DNA from: Gemmatimonadales bacterium
GTDB taxonomy: Bacteria > Gemmatimonadota > Gemmatimonadetes > Gemmatimonadales > JACORV01
Length of the DNA stretch: 64,000 nt
Direction: 5' to 3'
Assembly: GCA_035502185.1 (NCBI GenBank)
Contig: DATJUT010000063.1
Span: 1 to 64,000 of the forward strand
Below the pieces are notes generated by a model. It made no database searches. It saw only the letters and a list, made by a program, of their open reading frames with translations, and was not told the DNA's origin. Below are positions 35,591 through 45,676 of the stretch, one piece after another; within the stretch, counting starts at the first letter, position 1; each line of letters opens with the position of its first letter. The position numbers and the translations under genes were made by a program.

Positions 35591-37687
35591 GTGCTCGACT
35601 CGATCCTCCGTCCACGCTCGATCGCGGTCGTCGGCGCATCCCGGCACCCGAACACCATCGGGTACCAGATCCTCGACAACCTGATCCGCTACGGCTTCCA
35701 GGGACCGCTGTACCCGGTCAATCCGAAGGCGCCGGTCGTCCACTCGATCCGCGCCTACCCCAGCGTGACCGCCATCCCGGACCCGGTGGACCTCGCCGTC
35801 ATCGTGGTGCCGAAGGACCTGGTGCTCGCGACAGCGGAGGAGTGTGGGCAGAAGGGCGTGAAGGGCCTGGTCGTCATCACGGCGGGGTTCGCGGAGGTGG
35901 GCGGGGAAGGCGCGGAGCGCGAGCGGCGGCTGGTCGAGATCGTGCGGCGGCACGGGATGCGGATGGTCGGTCCCAACTGCATGGGCGTGCTGAACAGCTC
36001 GACCGATTTCTCGATGAACGCCACCTTCGCGCCGACGATGCCGCCCTACGGGCCGGTGGGCTTCATCAGCCAGTCGGGCGCGATGGGCCTCAGCATCCTC
36101 GACTACGCCGAGGAGCTGGGGATCGGGATCCACCAGTTCGTGTCGGTGGGCAACAAGGCGGACGTGTCGGGGAACGACCTGCTGCTCTACTGGGCCGACG
36201 ACGCGGCGATTCGCGTGATCCTGATGTACCTGGAGAGCTTCGGCAACGCGCGGCGCTTCTACGAGATCGCGCGGCGGCTCACGCGCCACAAGCCGATCTT
36301 CGTGGTCAAGGCGGGCCGTACCGCCGCCGGGGCGCGCGCGGCCTCGTCGCATACGGCGGCGCTGGCCGGGACGGACCTGGCGGCCGACGCGCTCATGGAG
36401 CAGTGCGGCGTTCTGCGCGCGCAGACCGTGGAGGAGCTGTTCGACTACGCGATGGCGTTCCCGCGGCTGCCGCTGCCCAAGGGCGACCGGGTGGCCATCA
36501 TCAGCAACGCCGGCGGCCCCGCCATCATCCTCGCGGACGCCTGCGAGTCGGCCGGCCTCAGGGTGGCGGAGCTGGCGCCCGAGACCCAGGGCGCCATCCG
36601 TGCGCAGCTGCCGGAGGAGGCCGCGGTCCGCAACCCGGTCGACCTCATCGCCTCCGCCACCGCCGAGACCTTCGGCAACGTGCTCGGCCTCGTGCTGCAG
36701 GACCCCAACATCGACGCGGTGATCGTGTCGGTGGCCCCGCCGCCCCTGAAGGGCAAGGCGGGCGACGTGGCGGAGGCGATCGTGAAGGCCACCGCCGCCA
36801 GGCGCGACATCCCGGTGATGGCCGTGTTGCTCGGCCGGCAGGGCGTTTCGGCGGGGATGCGCAACCTGCTCCGCGCGGGCATGCCTGGCTACATCTTCCC
36901 CGAGTCGGCCGCGCGCGCGCTGGCGGCGATGAACCGTTACCGGAAGTGGCTCGAGCGGCCCGAGGGGACCGTGCAGCGGTTCCCGGCCGACGCCGCGAAG
37001 GTGACCGAGATCGTCGCCCGGGCACGGCACGAGCGGCGGGAGAAGCTGAGCGAGACGGAGGCGCTGGAGGTGCTCGAGGCCTACGGGATCCCCACAGTGC
37101 CGTGGCGCCGCGCGCTCACCGAAGACGAGGCGGTCGCGGCCGCGCGCGACGTGGGCCACCCCGTCGTGCTCAAGGTCATCAGCGGTGCCATCGTCCACAA
37201 GAGCGACGTGGGCGGCGTCGTCGTGGGGCTCGGCTCGGAGAGCGAGGTCCGCGAGGGCTACCGCCGGATGCTGCAGCGCGTGCGGGAGCGGGCAGGCGTC
37301 TCGCCCGACGCGGTGCTGGTGCAGCGGATGATCCCCGGTGGCCGCGAGACCATCGTCGGCTCCGCCCGAGACCCGCGCACCGGCCCGCTCATCATGTTCG
37401 GCCTCGGCGGGGTCGCGGTGGAGGTGCTCAAGGACGTCGTCTTCCGGGTGCATCCCCTGTCGGACGTGGACGCCCGCGAGATGGTCCGGGCGATTCGGGG
37501 CTACCCGCTGCTGGAGGGCGTGCGGAGCGAGCCGGCGGTGGACGTGGTGGCGCTCGAGGAGATCCTCCAGCGCGTGTCCCAGCTCGCGGGCGAGCACGAG
37601 GCCATCCTCGACCTGGACATCAATCCGCTGGTGGCGTTCCCGGACCGGGCCCTGGCCCTCGACGCCCGATTCCGCGTTGCGGTGTGA
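35591..37687 (+). CDS. Acyl/acetyl-CoA ligase, ADP-forming (fused subunits)
   Basis: This 698-residue NDP-forming acyl-CoA synthetase interconverts acyl-CoA, ADP and phosphate with acid, ATP and CoA. Domain order is CoA-binding (IAVVGASRHPNTIGY), succinyl-CoA-ligase-like domains with GFISQSGAMGLS and the phosphoryl-accepting His in ASSHTAALAG, and a C-terminal ATP-grasp domain (VVLKVISGAIVHKSDVGGVV, MFGLGGVAVEVLKDVVFRVH). Alpha and beta parts are fused in one chain, as in many bacteria. It starts with GTG 35591. Acetate is a likely substrate but branched or aryl acids are possible. Confidence 0.93.
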   Translation: MLDSILRPRSIAVVGASRHPNTIGYQILDNLIRYGFQGPLYPVNPKAPVVHSIRAYPSVTAIPDPVDLAVIVVPKDLVLATAEECGQKGVKGLVVITAGFAEVGGEGAERERRLVEIVRRHGMRMVGPNCMGVLNSSTDFSMNATFAPTMPPYGPVGFISQSGAMGLSILDYAEELGIGIHQFVSVGNKADVSGNDLLLYWADDAAIRVILMYLESFGNARRFYEIARRLTRHKPIFVVKAGRTAAGARAASSHTAALAGTDLAADALMEQCGVLRAQTVEELFDYAMAFPRLPLPKGDRVAIISNAGGPAIILADACESAGLRVAELAPETQGAIRAQLPEEAAVRNPVDLIASATAETFGNVLGLVLQDPNIDAVIVSVAPPPLKGKAGDVAEAIVKATAARRDIPVMAVLLGRQGVSAGMRNLLRAGMPGYIFPESAARALAAMNRYRKWLERPEGTVQRFPADAAKVTEIVARARHERREKLSETEALEVLEAYGIPTVPWRRALTEDEAVAAARDVGHPVVLKVISGAIVHKSDVGGVVVGLGSESEVREGYRRMLQRVRERAGVSPDAVLVQRMIPGGRETIVGSARDPRTGPLIMFGLGGVAVEVLKDVVFRVHPLSDVDAREMVRAIRGYPLLEGVRSEPAVDVVALEEILQRVSQLAGEHEAILDLDINPLVAFPDRALALDARFRVAV

Positions 37688-37690
37688 CCA

Positions 37691-37714
37691 CGCCGGCGGC
37701 CGCGGCCGCCGGCG
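37691..37714. terminator. Perfect 24-base GC palindrome
   Basis: All 24 bases are self-complementary and consist only of G and C. The palindrome fills the 33-base gap between the convergent acyl-CoA ligase and cyclic-nucleotide-binding genes. It has no U-tract. A role in bidirectional termination or mRNA 3' end protection is inferred. Confidence 0.5.
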
Positions 37715-37720
37715 CACCGC

Positions 37721-38179
37721 TCAGAACATGGACATCGCGAGGAACGAACGGAGGTTGTCGTTGGTCACGCGCAGCCGGCTGGACAGCAGGCGGACCACGG
37801 CCCACAGCACCTTGTACGCGACGTCCCGGTTGAAGTCGAGCAGCAGCTCGAAGTCGGAGCGCGTGATGGTCAGCAGCGTGCAGTCGGTGTTGGCGATCGC
37901 GTCGGTCGAGCGCTCGGAGCGGTCGAAGATGCCCATCTCGCCGAAACAGGTGCCGGCCTTGAGGACCGCCAACGCCTCTTCGCCGCTCCCCGGCACGATC
38001 CGGCTGATCCGGACCTCGCCCTCGGCGATGATGTACAGGCGGTTGCTCGGCTCGCCTTCCTTGAACACCGTTGCGCTGCTCCGGAACTTCTGCTCCTTGC
38101 AGATCTCGAGCACGCGCGCCAGCTCGCCCTCGTCGAGGTCGTGGAAGATGGCGGCTTGCCTGAGCAGCGCGAGGTCCAT
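37721..38179 (-). CDS. Cyclic nucleotide-binding domain protein
   Basis: This 152-residue protein is essentially one cNMP-binding domain. It contains FRSSATVFKEGEPSNRLYII, GEVRISR, and the phosphate-binding cassette region TCFGEMGIFDRSERSTDAIA, where the arginine that contacts cyclic phosphate is present. There is no helix-turn-helix, so it is not a Crp-type activator; it may bind a partner. The C-terminal helix (VVRLLSSRLRVTNDNLR) is typical of Crp-like dimer helices. Its ATG at 38179 is only 2 bases from the annotated start of the divergent phosphatidyltransferase gene. Confidence 0.88.
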   Translation of the reverse strand: MDLALLRQAAIFHDLDEGELARVLEICKEQKFRSSATVFKEGEPSNRLYIIAEGEVRISRIVPGSGEEALAVLKAGTCFGEMGIFDRSERSTDAIANTDCTLLTITRSDFELLLDFNRDVAYKVLWAVVRLLSSRLRVTNDNLRSFLAMSMF

Positions 38180-38181
38180 GG

Positions 38182-38748
38182 GTGAAGGCTGAAGGTACCG
38201 CGGGTTCCGGAGAGCGGCAAGTCGGTTCCGGCAAGGTACTTACGCCGGCCAACGTCGTGTCGTTCTCGCGCGTCCCGCTGGCGCTGGTGTTCGTCTATCT
38301 CCCGGCGGTCGGCGTGCGCCTGGGCGTGCTCGCGGCGGCGGCGGCCACCGACCTGCTGGACGGGTGGCTGGCGCGGCGACTTGGCCCCTCCCGGCTCGGA
38401 GCCTGGATGGACCCCGTGGCCGACAAGGTGTTCATGCTCACCGCCTTCGGAGTGCTGGCCCTCTCGGGGGCGCTCGGGCCGTTCGAGGTCGCCGGGGTCC
38501 TGTTGCGGGACGTCCTCGCACCTGCCGGGTATCTGGCCAGCGTGGTCGCGCACCGGCCGTTCAGGGTGCCCCCGGCCCGCGTGGGCGGAAAGGCCGTCAC
38601 GGTGGGCCAGACGCTGACCCTGTTCGCCTGGCTGCTGGATTCGTCGTTCCTGAGGCCGCTGGCGTGGGCCACGGCGGCGATGGCGCTCTACGCGCTCGCC
38701 GACTACGGCCGACTGGTTGTGCGCAAGGTGGAGCGGCCGCACCCCTGA
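38182..38748 (+). CDS. CDP-alcohol phosphatidyltransferase family protein
   Basis: This 188-residue membrane enzyme transfers a phosphatidyl group from CDP-diacylglycerol to an alcohol. The family motif is complete: DLLDGWLARRLG then LGAWMDPVADK, with all the conserved Asp, Gly, Ala and Arg residues. Five to six hydrophobic helices are present. PgsA-like glycerol-phosphate transfer is the commonest role, but the acceptor is not determined. GTG 38182 would be nearly back-to-back with the divergent gene; the true start may lie nearer LTPANVVSFSRV (~residue 19). Confidence 0.88.
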   Translation: MKAEGTAGSGERQVGSGKVLTPANVVSFSRVPLALVFVYLPAVGVRLGVLAAAAATDLLDGWLARRLGPSRLGAWMDPVADKVFMLTAFGVLALSGALGPFEVAGVLLRDVLAPAGYLASVVAHRPFRVPPARVGGKAVTVGQTLTLFAWLLDSSFLRPLAWATAAMALYALADYGRLVVRKVERPHP

Positions 38749-38759
38749 GGAGGTTTCGG

Positions 38760-39296
38760 ATGCAGGCAGCGATTCGGCTGATGCTCGTCGCGGTGCCGCT
38801 CGCGTGCGCCGCCCCCCGTGCCCCGGCGCAGGAGTTCCAGCCGCCGTCCGGCGGCAGCCAGGGGTACGCCTCGGGCACCGGCTTCGAGATGGACCTGTTC
38901 AGCTTCTCGACCCGCGTGGGCATCGACGTGTCGCGGCCGGCGCAGTGGGTCGTCGGCTCCACGCTGGACATCGCCGAGATGTGGTCGCCGCGGGTGCGCC
39001 TGCGGCCGTCGCTCGAGGTTTCGTCCGACGGCAACACCACCCGGCTGCACTGGGCTGGCGAGATCATCTACCGTTTCCAGCCCGACAACGCGCCGGCCAT
39101 CCCCTACGTCGGGCTCGGCCTGGGCCACATGACCCGGTGTACCGGCTGCACCGATCTCTGGCCGACGGTGGTGCTGGGCTTCGAGCTGCACTTCCGGCCG
39201 GCCTTCAACTGGCTGATCGAGTACCACGCACTGGATCGCCTCGGCCGGCACCGGTTCCTGGTCGGCCTGTCGGCGCACGGGCCAGGGGGATCATGA
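38760..39296 (+). CDS. Small outer-membrane beta-barrel protein
   Basis: This 178-residue protein has a signal peptide (MLVAVPLACAAPRAPAQ) followed by about eight amphipathic strands, for example FEMDLFSFSTRVGIDVS, LHWAGEIIYRFQ and PYVGLGLGHMTR, and a C-terminal strand (HRFLVGLSAHGPGGS). AGGAGG at 38749-38754 is a good ribosome binding site before ATG 38760. The size resembles OmpW/OmpX-type barrels, but I recognise no family. It is followed without a gap by the OsmC gene. Confidence 0.72.
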   Translation: MQAAIRLMLVAVPLACAAPRAPAQEFQPPSGGSQGYASGTGFEMDLFSFSTRVGIDVSRPAQWVVGSTLDIAEMWSPRVRLRPSLEVSSDGNTTRLHWAGEIIYRFQPDNAPAIPYVGLGLGHMTRCTGCTDLWPTVVLGFELHFRPAFNWLIEYHALDRLGRHRFLVGLSAHGPGGS

Positions 39297-39710
39297 GTGG
39301 CGGCCCCGACGAAGCGCATCTCGCTGCGCTGGCAGCACGGGATGGCGTTCGAGGGCGGTCCCGAGGGCAAGCCCCCGATCGCGGTCGACGGCGACGGCAA
39401 GACCGGCCCCGGGCCGATGGACACGCTGCTGGTGGCGCTGGCGGCCTGCACGGCCAGCGACGTGGTGTCGATTCTGGAGAAGATGCGCCTGCCGGTGCAG
39501 GCGATGACGGTCGACGTGGTGGGCGAGCGCCGGCCGGATCATCCCAAGCGCTACACGTCGATCGTGCTGACCTACCGGGTCCGCGCGGCGGGCGCTCGGG
39601 AGGAGCAGGTGCGCCACGCCATCGACCTCTCGCTCGGGAAGTACTGCTCGGTGACCCACTCGCTCGCCCCGGACATCGCGCGCCGCTATGAGCTGGTGCT
39701 GGAGGCGTAG
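39297..39710 (+). CDS. OsmC-family peroxiredoxin-like protein
   Basis: This 137-residue OsmC/Ohr-superfamily protein has both redox cysteines: one in LAACTASDVVSIL and one in GKYCSVTHSL, the pair that reduces organic peroxides. The N-terminal beta sheet includes PPIAVDGDGKTGPGPMDTLL. The GTG at 39297 follows directly on the stop of the beta-barrel gene (TGAGTG). The 'GKYCSVTHSL' form is closer to the YhfA-like OsmC branch than to Ohr. The downstream outer-membrane gene overlaps its end by 23 bases. Confidence 0.9.
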   Translation: MAAPTKRISLRWQHGMAFEGGPEGKPPIAVDGDGKTGPGPMDTLLVALAACTASDVVSILEKMRLPVQAMTVDVVGERRPDHPKRYTSIVLTYRVRAAGAREEQVRHAIDLSLGKYCSVTHSLAPDIARRYELVLEA

Positions 39711-40158
39711 CCCGCTGCTGCTGCTGCCGGCCTTCGTCGCCCTTCCGGCGCGGGCCCAGAGTCTCAGGGAAGCGCAGGTCTGGGGCGTCGGGGCGCTCTC
39801 GAGGCCGGCCTTCTACGGGGCGGGGTTCGGGCTCGACTGGAGGGACGACCAGCGCGACCGGATCGCGCCGGCGGTGGCGCTGGGTTCCTTCGGCGACGGG
39901 AAGCTCGGGTTCCGCGCCGATCTTGCGTACCACTTTCTGGTCGATCCCGCCAAGGCCGCGGGCAGCGCCGCGTACGGGGGCGGAGGACTCTCCGTCGTCG
40001 TGAGGCGCGGCCGGGTGGTGCCCTACGTGCTGCTGGTGCTGGGCGTGGAGGGGGCACCGGGCGGCGGCGGCGGCACCTTCGTGGAGATCGGGGTCGGCGG
40101 GGGAGCCCGGGTCGCCATCGGTTACCGGTGGCGGAAGCACAACGCCCCGGGCCGCTAG
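39688..40158 (+). CDS. Exported small beta-barrel protein, unknown
   Basis: This 156-residue protein has a signal peptide (RRSPLLLLPAFVALPARAQS) and alternating strands (AFYGAGFGLDWRDD, KLGFRADLAYHFLVD, VPYVLLVLGVEG), ending GGARVAIGYRWRKHNAPGR. It resembles a small porin-like barrel but lacks a terminal aromatic residue. Its ATG is inside the OsmC gene in another frame (23-base overlap). Length and signal peptide support it as real. No family is recognised. Confidence 0.62.
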   Translation: MSWCWRRSPLLLLPAFVALPARAQSLREAQVWGVGALSRPAFYGAGFGLDWRDDQRDRIAPAVALGSFGDGKLGFRADLAYHFLVDPAKAAGSAAYGGGGLSVVVRRGRVVPYVLLVLGVEGAPGGGGGTFVEIGVGGGARVAIGYRWRKHNAPGR

Positions 40159-40199
40159 GCTCCGGGGCGCACGATGCCGGGCTCAGTCGCTCGGTCGGC

Positions 40200-40472
40200 T
40201 CAGACCACTCCGGCCGTGGCGACGGACTCGGGCCTCGATACCACCGGCTGGCAATAGCGCTCGCCGAGGGTCCGAAGCTCCTGCACCTGGACGGGGGTCA
40301 GCTCCTCGTACCGCTCTCCCAGGTACGCCATCGTGTCGTCGAACCAGTCCTTCCGGTGCTCCTCGGCTGCCTCGAGGACTCCGCAGCGGAGGATATGACT
40401 GAACAGCTCGTCGCGGGCCAACTCGAAGGCCGTCGGCACTTGCACTTTGCGGCGGTTACTGTGCTTCGACAT
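40200..40472 (-). CDS. Small helical protein, function unknown
   Basis: This 90-residue soluble protein begins MSKHSNRRKVQVPTAFELAR and is rich in charged helices (AAEEHRKDWFDDTMAYLGER). I chose ATG 40472, which follows GGAGGTGTG; an ATG at 40496 lies in the loop of a GC hairpin and would add 8 residues. It has its own AT-rich promoter. No family is recognised. The pattern resembles small soluble helical proteins common in environmental phyla. Confidence 0.65.
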   Translation of the reverse strand: MSKHSNRRKVQVPTAFELARDELFSHILRCGVLEAAEEHRKDWFDDTMAYLGERYEELTPVQVQELRTLGERYCQPVVSRPESVATAGVV

Positions 40473-40486
40473 CACACCTCCATTCG

Positions 40487-40520
40487 GGCGGGACATCCCG
40501 CCGTCGTGCGAAAAATATAA
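40487..40520 (-). promoter_or_regulatory. Promoter and leader hairpin of the small helical protein
   Basis: On the minus strand TTATATTTTT (40520-40511) is the strongest AT block in the area and a good -10 region. About ten bases on, a perfect 6-bp stem (40487-40492 with 40497-40502) with a 4-base loop encloses the upstream ATG. The GGAGGT site and the used ATG follow the hairpin. Confidence 0.5.
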
Positions 40521-40544
40521 GGGGCCGCCGAGGCTCGGGCAAAC

Positions 40545-41729
40545 TCACAGCAGATCGGCGAACATCCTGGCGGCGGCTTCCGCCGCCTTGGCATGGAGCG
40601 GCCGCCGTCGCCATTCATCAGGCAAGACCCGTGCCGCCTGGGTCAGATCGGAGGTGAACAGGTCCCTCATCCGGGTTCCCGTCTGGGGATCGGCCACGAG
40701 GGCGTTGAGCTCGAAGTTGCGGCGCAGGGACAGCGGGTCCAGGTTGCTCGAGCCGACCAGGGTCACGAGGCCGTCCACGACCGCGGTCTTCGCGTGGAGC
40801 ATCACGCCCGTCCACTCGTGGATCTCCGCCCCCGCGTCGAGCAACGGCTGGTAGATGCGCCGGGCCGCCAGGCCGGCCACCGGGTGGTTGTTGCGGCCCG
40901 GCACGAGCAGGCGGACGCGGACCCCGCGGCGCGCGGCGCGGATCAGCGCGTCGAGCACCTCGCGCGGGGCGACGAAGTAGGCGTCGGTCAGCTCGATCGT
41001 CTCCTCGGCGTGGTCGGCGAGCCACCGGTAGATCGCTCCCACGCGCCCCAGGCCGGGGCGGTCGCCGACCACCACCACGGCCGCCTCCCCCGTCTCGCGC
41101 GGCGTCGGCTCCTGCCGCGCCGTGGAGGCGGGCTCCTCGCGGGCCCGGCGCCACATCCGCTCGAAGGCGAGCTGGAAGTCGGCCACTGCAGGACCGCGCA
41201 CCGAGATCGCCGTGTCGCGCCAGCCGGCGCCGCCGAGGGCGGAGGGAGCCCAGTGGTCGGCGATGCAGATGCCGCCCACGAAGGCGATCACGTCGTCGCA
41301 CACCAGCAGTTTGCGGTGGTCGCGGTGACGCAGCCGGAGCCAGCTCCAGGGGGCCAGCGGGGAAAGGGGGCGGAACGCGCGGGCCTCGACGGCCGCGTCC
41401 TTGAGCCGCCGCGCCATCGAGCCGCCCCGTACCATCAGCGTGCCGATGGGGTCGTAGAGCACGCGCACGCGGGCCCCGCGCCGCCGCGCCTGCTCGAGTC
41501 CCGTGGCGAACTCCCGGCCCGTCTGGTCGTCGGCGACGATGAAGTTCTCGAAGCTGACGCTGTTCCGGGCCGCGCGGATGCCCGCCAGCATCGCGGGAAA
41601 GGCCCGCGCGCCGTCGCGATGGATGCGCACGGCATGGCCGTAGCGCAGCGGGGCGGCGGCGATCCGGGCCAGCTCGAGGAGAGCGCGGGGCGAGGCGAGG
41701 TACGGGGAGGATGGCGCCGGCCTGGGCAC
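40545..41729 (-). CDS. Phospholipase D / cardiolipin synthase-like enzyme
   Basis: This 394-residue protein has two HKD phosphodiesterase motifs: HRDHRKLLVCDD in the first half and HAKTAVVDG in the second, each followed by the usual glycine/serine (FVGGICIADHW, LVGSSNLDPLSL). This layout is that of bacterial cardiolipin synthases, which join two phosphatidylglycerols, though there is no N-terminal membrane anchor as in ClsA; it resembles ClsB-type proteins. GTG 41729 is chosen because a TATCAT element stands five bases upstream, and longer readings invade the divergent gene. Confidence 0.88.
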   Translation of the reverse strand: MPRPAPSSPYLASPRALLELARIAAAPLRYGHAVRIHRDGARAFPAMLAGIRAARNSVSFENFIVADDQTGREFATGLEQARRRGARVRVLYDPIGTLMVRGGSMARRLKDAAVEARAFRPLSPLAPWSWLRLRHRDHRKLLVCDDVIAFVGGICIADHWAPSALGGAGWRDTAISVRGPAVADFQLAFERMWRRAREEPASTARQEPTPRETGEAAVVVVGDRPGLGRVGAIYRWLADHAEETIELTDAYFVAPREVLDALIRAARRGVRVRLLVPGRNNHPVAGLAARRIYQPLLDAGAEIHEWTGVMLHAKTAVVDGLVTLVGSSNLDPLSLRRNFELNALVADPQTGTRMRDLFTSDLTQAARVLPDEWRRRPLHAKAAEAAARMFADLL

Positions 41730-41734
41730 GCTGG

Positions 41735-41740
41735 ATGATA
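41735..41740 (-). promoter_or_regulatory. -10 element of the phospholipase D-like gene
   Basis: On the minus strand TATCAT is followed by five bases (CCAGC) and the GTG at 41729. There is no ribosome binding site, so the mRNA is probably leaderless. Confidence 0.45.
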
Positions 41741-41787
41741 GGGCGTGGCGCGCCGCGGTGCGAGTTGGCGACCGTGCGTGGCCTGGG

Positions 41788-41793
41788 TATGAT
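41788..41793 (+). promoter_or_regulatory. -10 element of the 41803 gene
   Basis: TATGAT is followed by nine bases and ATG at 41803. The transcript would have only two or three bases before the start codon. Together with 41735-41740 it makes a compact divergent leaderless pair. Confidence 0.45.
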
Positions 41794-41802
41794 AGACCCG
41801 GG

Positions 41803-42108
41803 ATGACCCCCGACGACACCTACGATCCCCGGCGCGCCGAGCAGCTGGTCGAGATGCTGCGGGCCCTGGCTTTGCGCATCATCGACCTCGACCGCCGGGG
41901 CGGCCTGCTCGGGGAGTCGTCGGCGCTGCTGCGCGCGATGGGGGACATCCGCTCCGAGCTGTTCCGCTACGAGGTGCGGCAGACGTTCGACACGCCCGAG
42001 GTGGCGGAGCACCGGCGAATCGTGAACGAGGCCACGCGCGGGTGGTCGCCGGAGGCCGAACCCGGAGGCGAAGAGGAGGATCCATGGCGGAAGCCGGACG
42101 GTCGGTGA
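41803..42108 (+). CDS. Small acidic protein, function unknown
   Basis: This 101-residue soluble protein has a helical middle (EQLVEMLRALALRIIDLDRR, then LRAMGDIRSELFRYEVR) and an acidic C-terminus (PGGEEEDPW). No family is recognised. It overlaps the DsbA-like gene by 25 bases in another frame, and the GAGGAGGA ribosome binding site of that gene lies within its final codons. It is the first gene of a set with the DsbA-like and VKOR genes, so a role in that set is possible but unproven. Confidence 0.6.
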   Translation: MTPDDTYDPRRAEQLVEMLRALALRIIDLDRRGGLLGESSALLRAMGDIRSELFRYEVRQTFDTPEVAEHRRIVNEATRGWSPEAEPGGEEEDPWRKPDGR

Positions 42109-42791
42109 AGCGGTTCTACCTGCTGCTCGGCGTGATCGCCGTGGCGGGCATCGCGTTGATCGTGCGCGCCGCGACGAGCGGCCCCGGGGCGCCGCTGGTG
42201 ATCGCCGACTGCGGCGGGCCGCCGCTGGGCGGCGTGCCGGCCGCGGGCCAGGCGCTCGGCCCCGACACGGCGCCGGTGCAGATCACCGAGTACGCGGACT
42301 TCGAGTGCCCGTCGTGCGCCCGGTTCGCCATTCTCACGATGCCCGACGTCCAGCAGCGGCTGATTCCGACCGGCAAGCTCCGCTGGCAGTTCATGGACTT
42401 TCCGCTGCAGCAGCACGTCAACTCGCCGCTGGCCCACGTGGCGGCGGCGTGCGGCGCGGATCAGGGCAGGTTCTGGGAGATGGAGTACGCGCTGTACGAC
42501 CACCAGGACGACTGGTTCGCCGACCAGCGTCCGGAGCGGAAGTTCCTGGCCTACGCGCGCGCGGTGGGCCTGAATCCCGACAGCTTCCAGGTCTGCCTCA
42601 CCCAGCGGCGGCACTGGCCGACCATCGAGGCGAACCGCTGCACGGGCGAGAAGCTCGGGGTCAACGGCACTCCCACCGTGTACGTCAACGGACGCGCACT
42701 GTCGTACACGCCGGCTTTCGACGACCTCACCCGGATCGTGGACTCGGTCGCGGCGGCCGCGCGGGGGCCGGCTTCGACCCGACGCCGCTAG
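42084..42791 (+). CDS. DsbA-family thioredoxin-fold protein
   Basis: This 235-residue membrane-anchored protein has an N-terminal helix (FYLLLGVIAVAGIALIV) and a periplasmic DsbA-like fold with the redox motif CPSC in YADFECPSCARFA and a cis-proline loop in VNGTPTVYVNGR. It would introduce disulfides into exported proteins (BdbD-like). ATG 42084 follows GAGGAGGA. The next gene, 8 bases on, encodes VKOR, which reoxidises DsbA-like proteins in bacteria that lack DsbB, so the two make a complete pair. Confidence 0.92.
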   Translation: MAEAGRSVKRFYLLLGVIAVAGIALIVRAATSGPGAPLVIADCGGPPLGGVPAAGQALGPDTAPVQITEYADFECPSCARFAILTMPDVQQRLIPTGKLRWQFMDFPLQQHVNSPLAHVAAACGADQGRFWEMEYALYDHQDDWFADQRPERKFLAYARAVGLNPDSFQVCLTQRRHWPTIEANRCTGEKLGVNGTPTVYVNGRALSYTPAFDDLTRIVDSVAAAARGPASTRRR

Positions 42792-42799
42792 GGGGAGCG

Positions 42800-43231
42800 A
42801 TGCGGCATCGGATGGCGGCGGCGGCCCTCGCCCTGGTGGGCCTGCTGGTGTCGGCCTACCTGCTGCTCTACAAGCTCGGGCTGGTGGGCACGCTCAAGTG
42901 CGTGGGGAGCGGCGGCTGCGAGCGCGTCAATACCAGCCGCTACGCGACCCTGCTCGGCCTTCCGGTCGCCGCCTACGGCGTGGCGGGCTACGTCGTACTG
43001 CTGGCGGTCGCGCTGTACGGGCTGCGGGAGGATCAGGCGTCGCTGCCGCAGGCGACGCGCTGGCTCGCGGCGCTCGCGGCCCTCGGGGTGCTGTTCTCCC
43101 TCTACCTGCTGGCGCTGGAGCTGTTCGTCATCCACGCCGTCTGCCTGTGGTGCAGCGTCTCGGGGCTGGTGATCGTGGCGATCTTCGTGGTGTCGGCGGC
43201 GGCGCTGGCGAAGGCTAGCCCGGCACCCTGA
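42800..43231 (+). CDS. Vitamin K epoxide reductase (VKOR) family protein
   Basis: This 143-residue protein has four membrane helices and the VKOR cysteines: the loop pair in LKCVGSGGCERVNTS and the active-site CLWC in IHAVCLWCSVSG. The conserved Ser/Tyr region (SRYATLLGLPVAAYG) is present. It transfers electrons from the DsbA-like partner to quinone, replacing DsbB. ATG 42800 follows GGGGGAG. Its last 17 bases overlap the end of the convergent UspA gene. Confidence 0.93.
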   Translation: MRHRMAAAALALVGLLVSAYLLLYKLGLVGTLKCVGSGGCERVNTSRYATLLGLPVAAYGVAGYVVLLAVALYGLREDQASLPQATRWLAALAALGVLFSLYLLALELFVIHAVCLWCSVSGLVIVAIFVVSAAALAKASPAP

Positions 43232-43637
43232 CGGTGAGCACCGGGCACGCGGCCGTGCGCGCGACGCGCTCGGCCACGCTGCCCAGCAGCAGGTGCAACA
43301 GGCCGGTCCGGCCGTGCGTGGCGACCACGATCAGGTCCGCGTGGTGCTGGGCGGCCGCGTCGGTGATGGCGAGGTAGGGGGGGCCGTACACCACCTCCGC
43401 GGCCCACGGAACCTCCCGGCCGATCTCCCGGGCACCGAACTCCTGGAGCTGCTCGCGGGTCATCGCCGCCAGGGCCGCGAGGTCCACGGCCACCACCTGG
43501 GGGTCGGGACTCGCGCCCTCCAGCGCGTGCACCAGGACGATGCGGCCGCCGAACCGGCGCGCCAGCTCGATCGCGGGCTTGACCGCCACCGCGCTGTTGG
43601 CCGAGAAGTCCGTGGTCACCACGATCGTCTGAAACAC
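43215..43637 (-). CDS. Universal stress protein (UspA family)
   Basis: This 140-residue UspA-domain protein starts VFQTIVVTTDFSANSAVAV and has the ATP-binding signature near the C-terminus (ATHGRTGLLHLLLGSVAERV, then ACPVLTVRV), including G-x2-G-x9-GS. ATP-binding UspA proteins act in stress survival. GTG 43637 is two bases after the acetyl-CoA synthetase stop, so it is co-transcribed and probably co-translated with that gene. Confidence 0.92.
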   Translation of the reverse strand: MFQTIVVTTDFSANSAVAVKPAIELARRFGGRIVLVHALEGASPDPQVVAVDLAALAAMTREQLQEFGAREIGREVPWAAEVVYGPPYLAITDAAAQHHADLIVVATHGRTGLLHLLLGSVAERVARTAACPVLTVRVPG

Positions 43638-43639
43638 CG

Positions 43640-45604
<1,965 letters not shown>

Positions 45605-45676
45605 TTCAGGGGCTCCCTTTCTGGGCCTCTGGGCCGAAGTGTCTACGACTCTTGCGCTTAAAGGAGGAAAAGTCTT

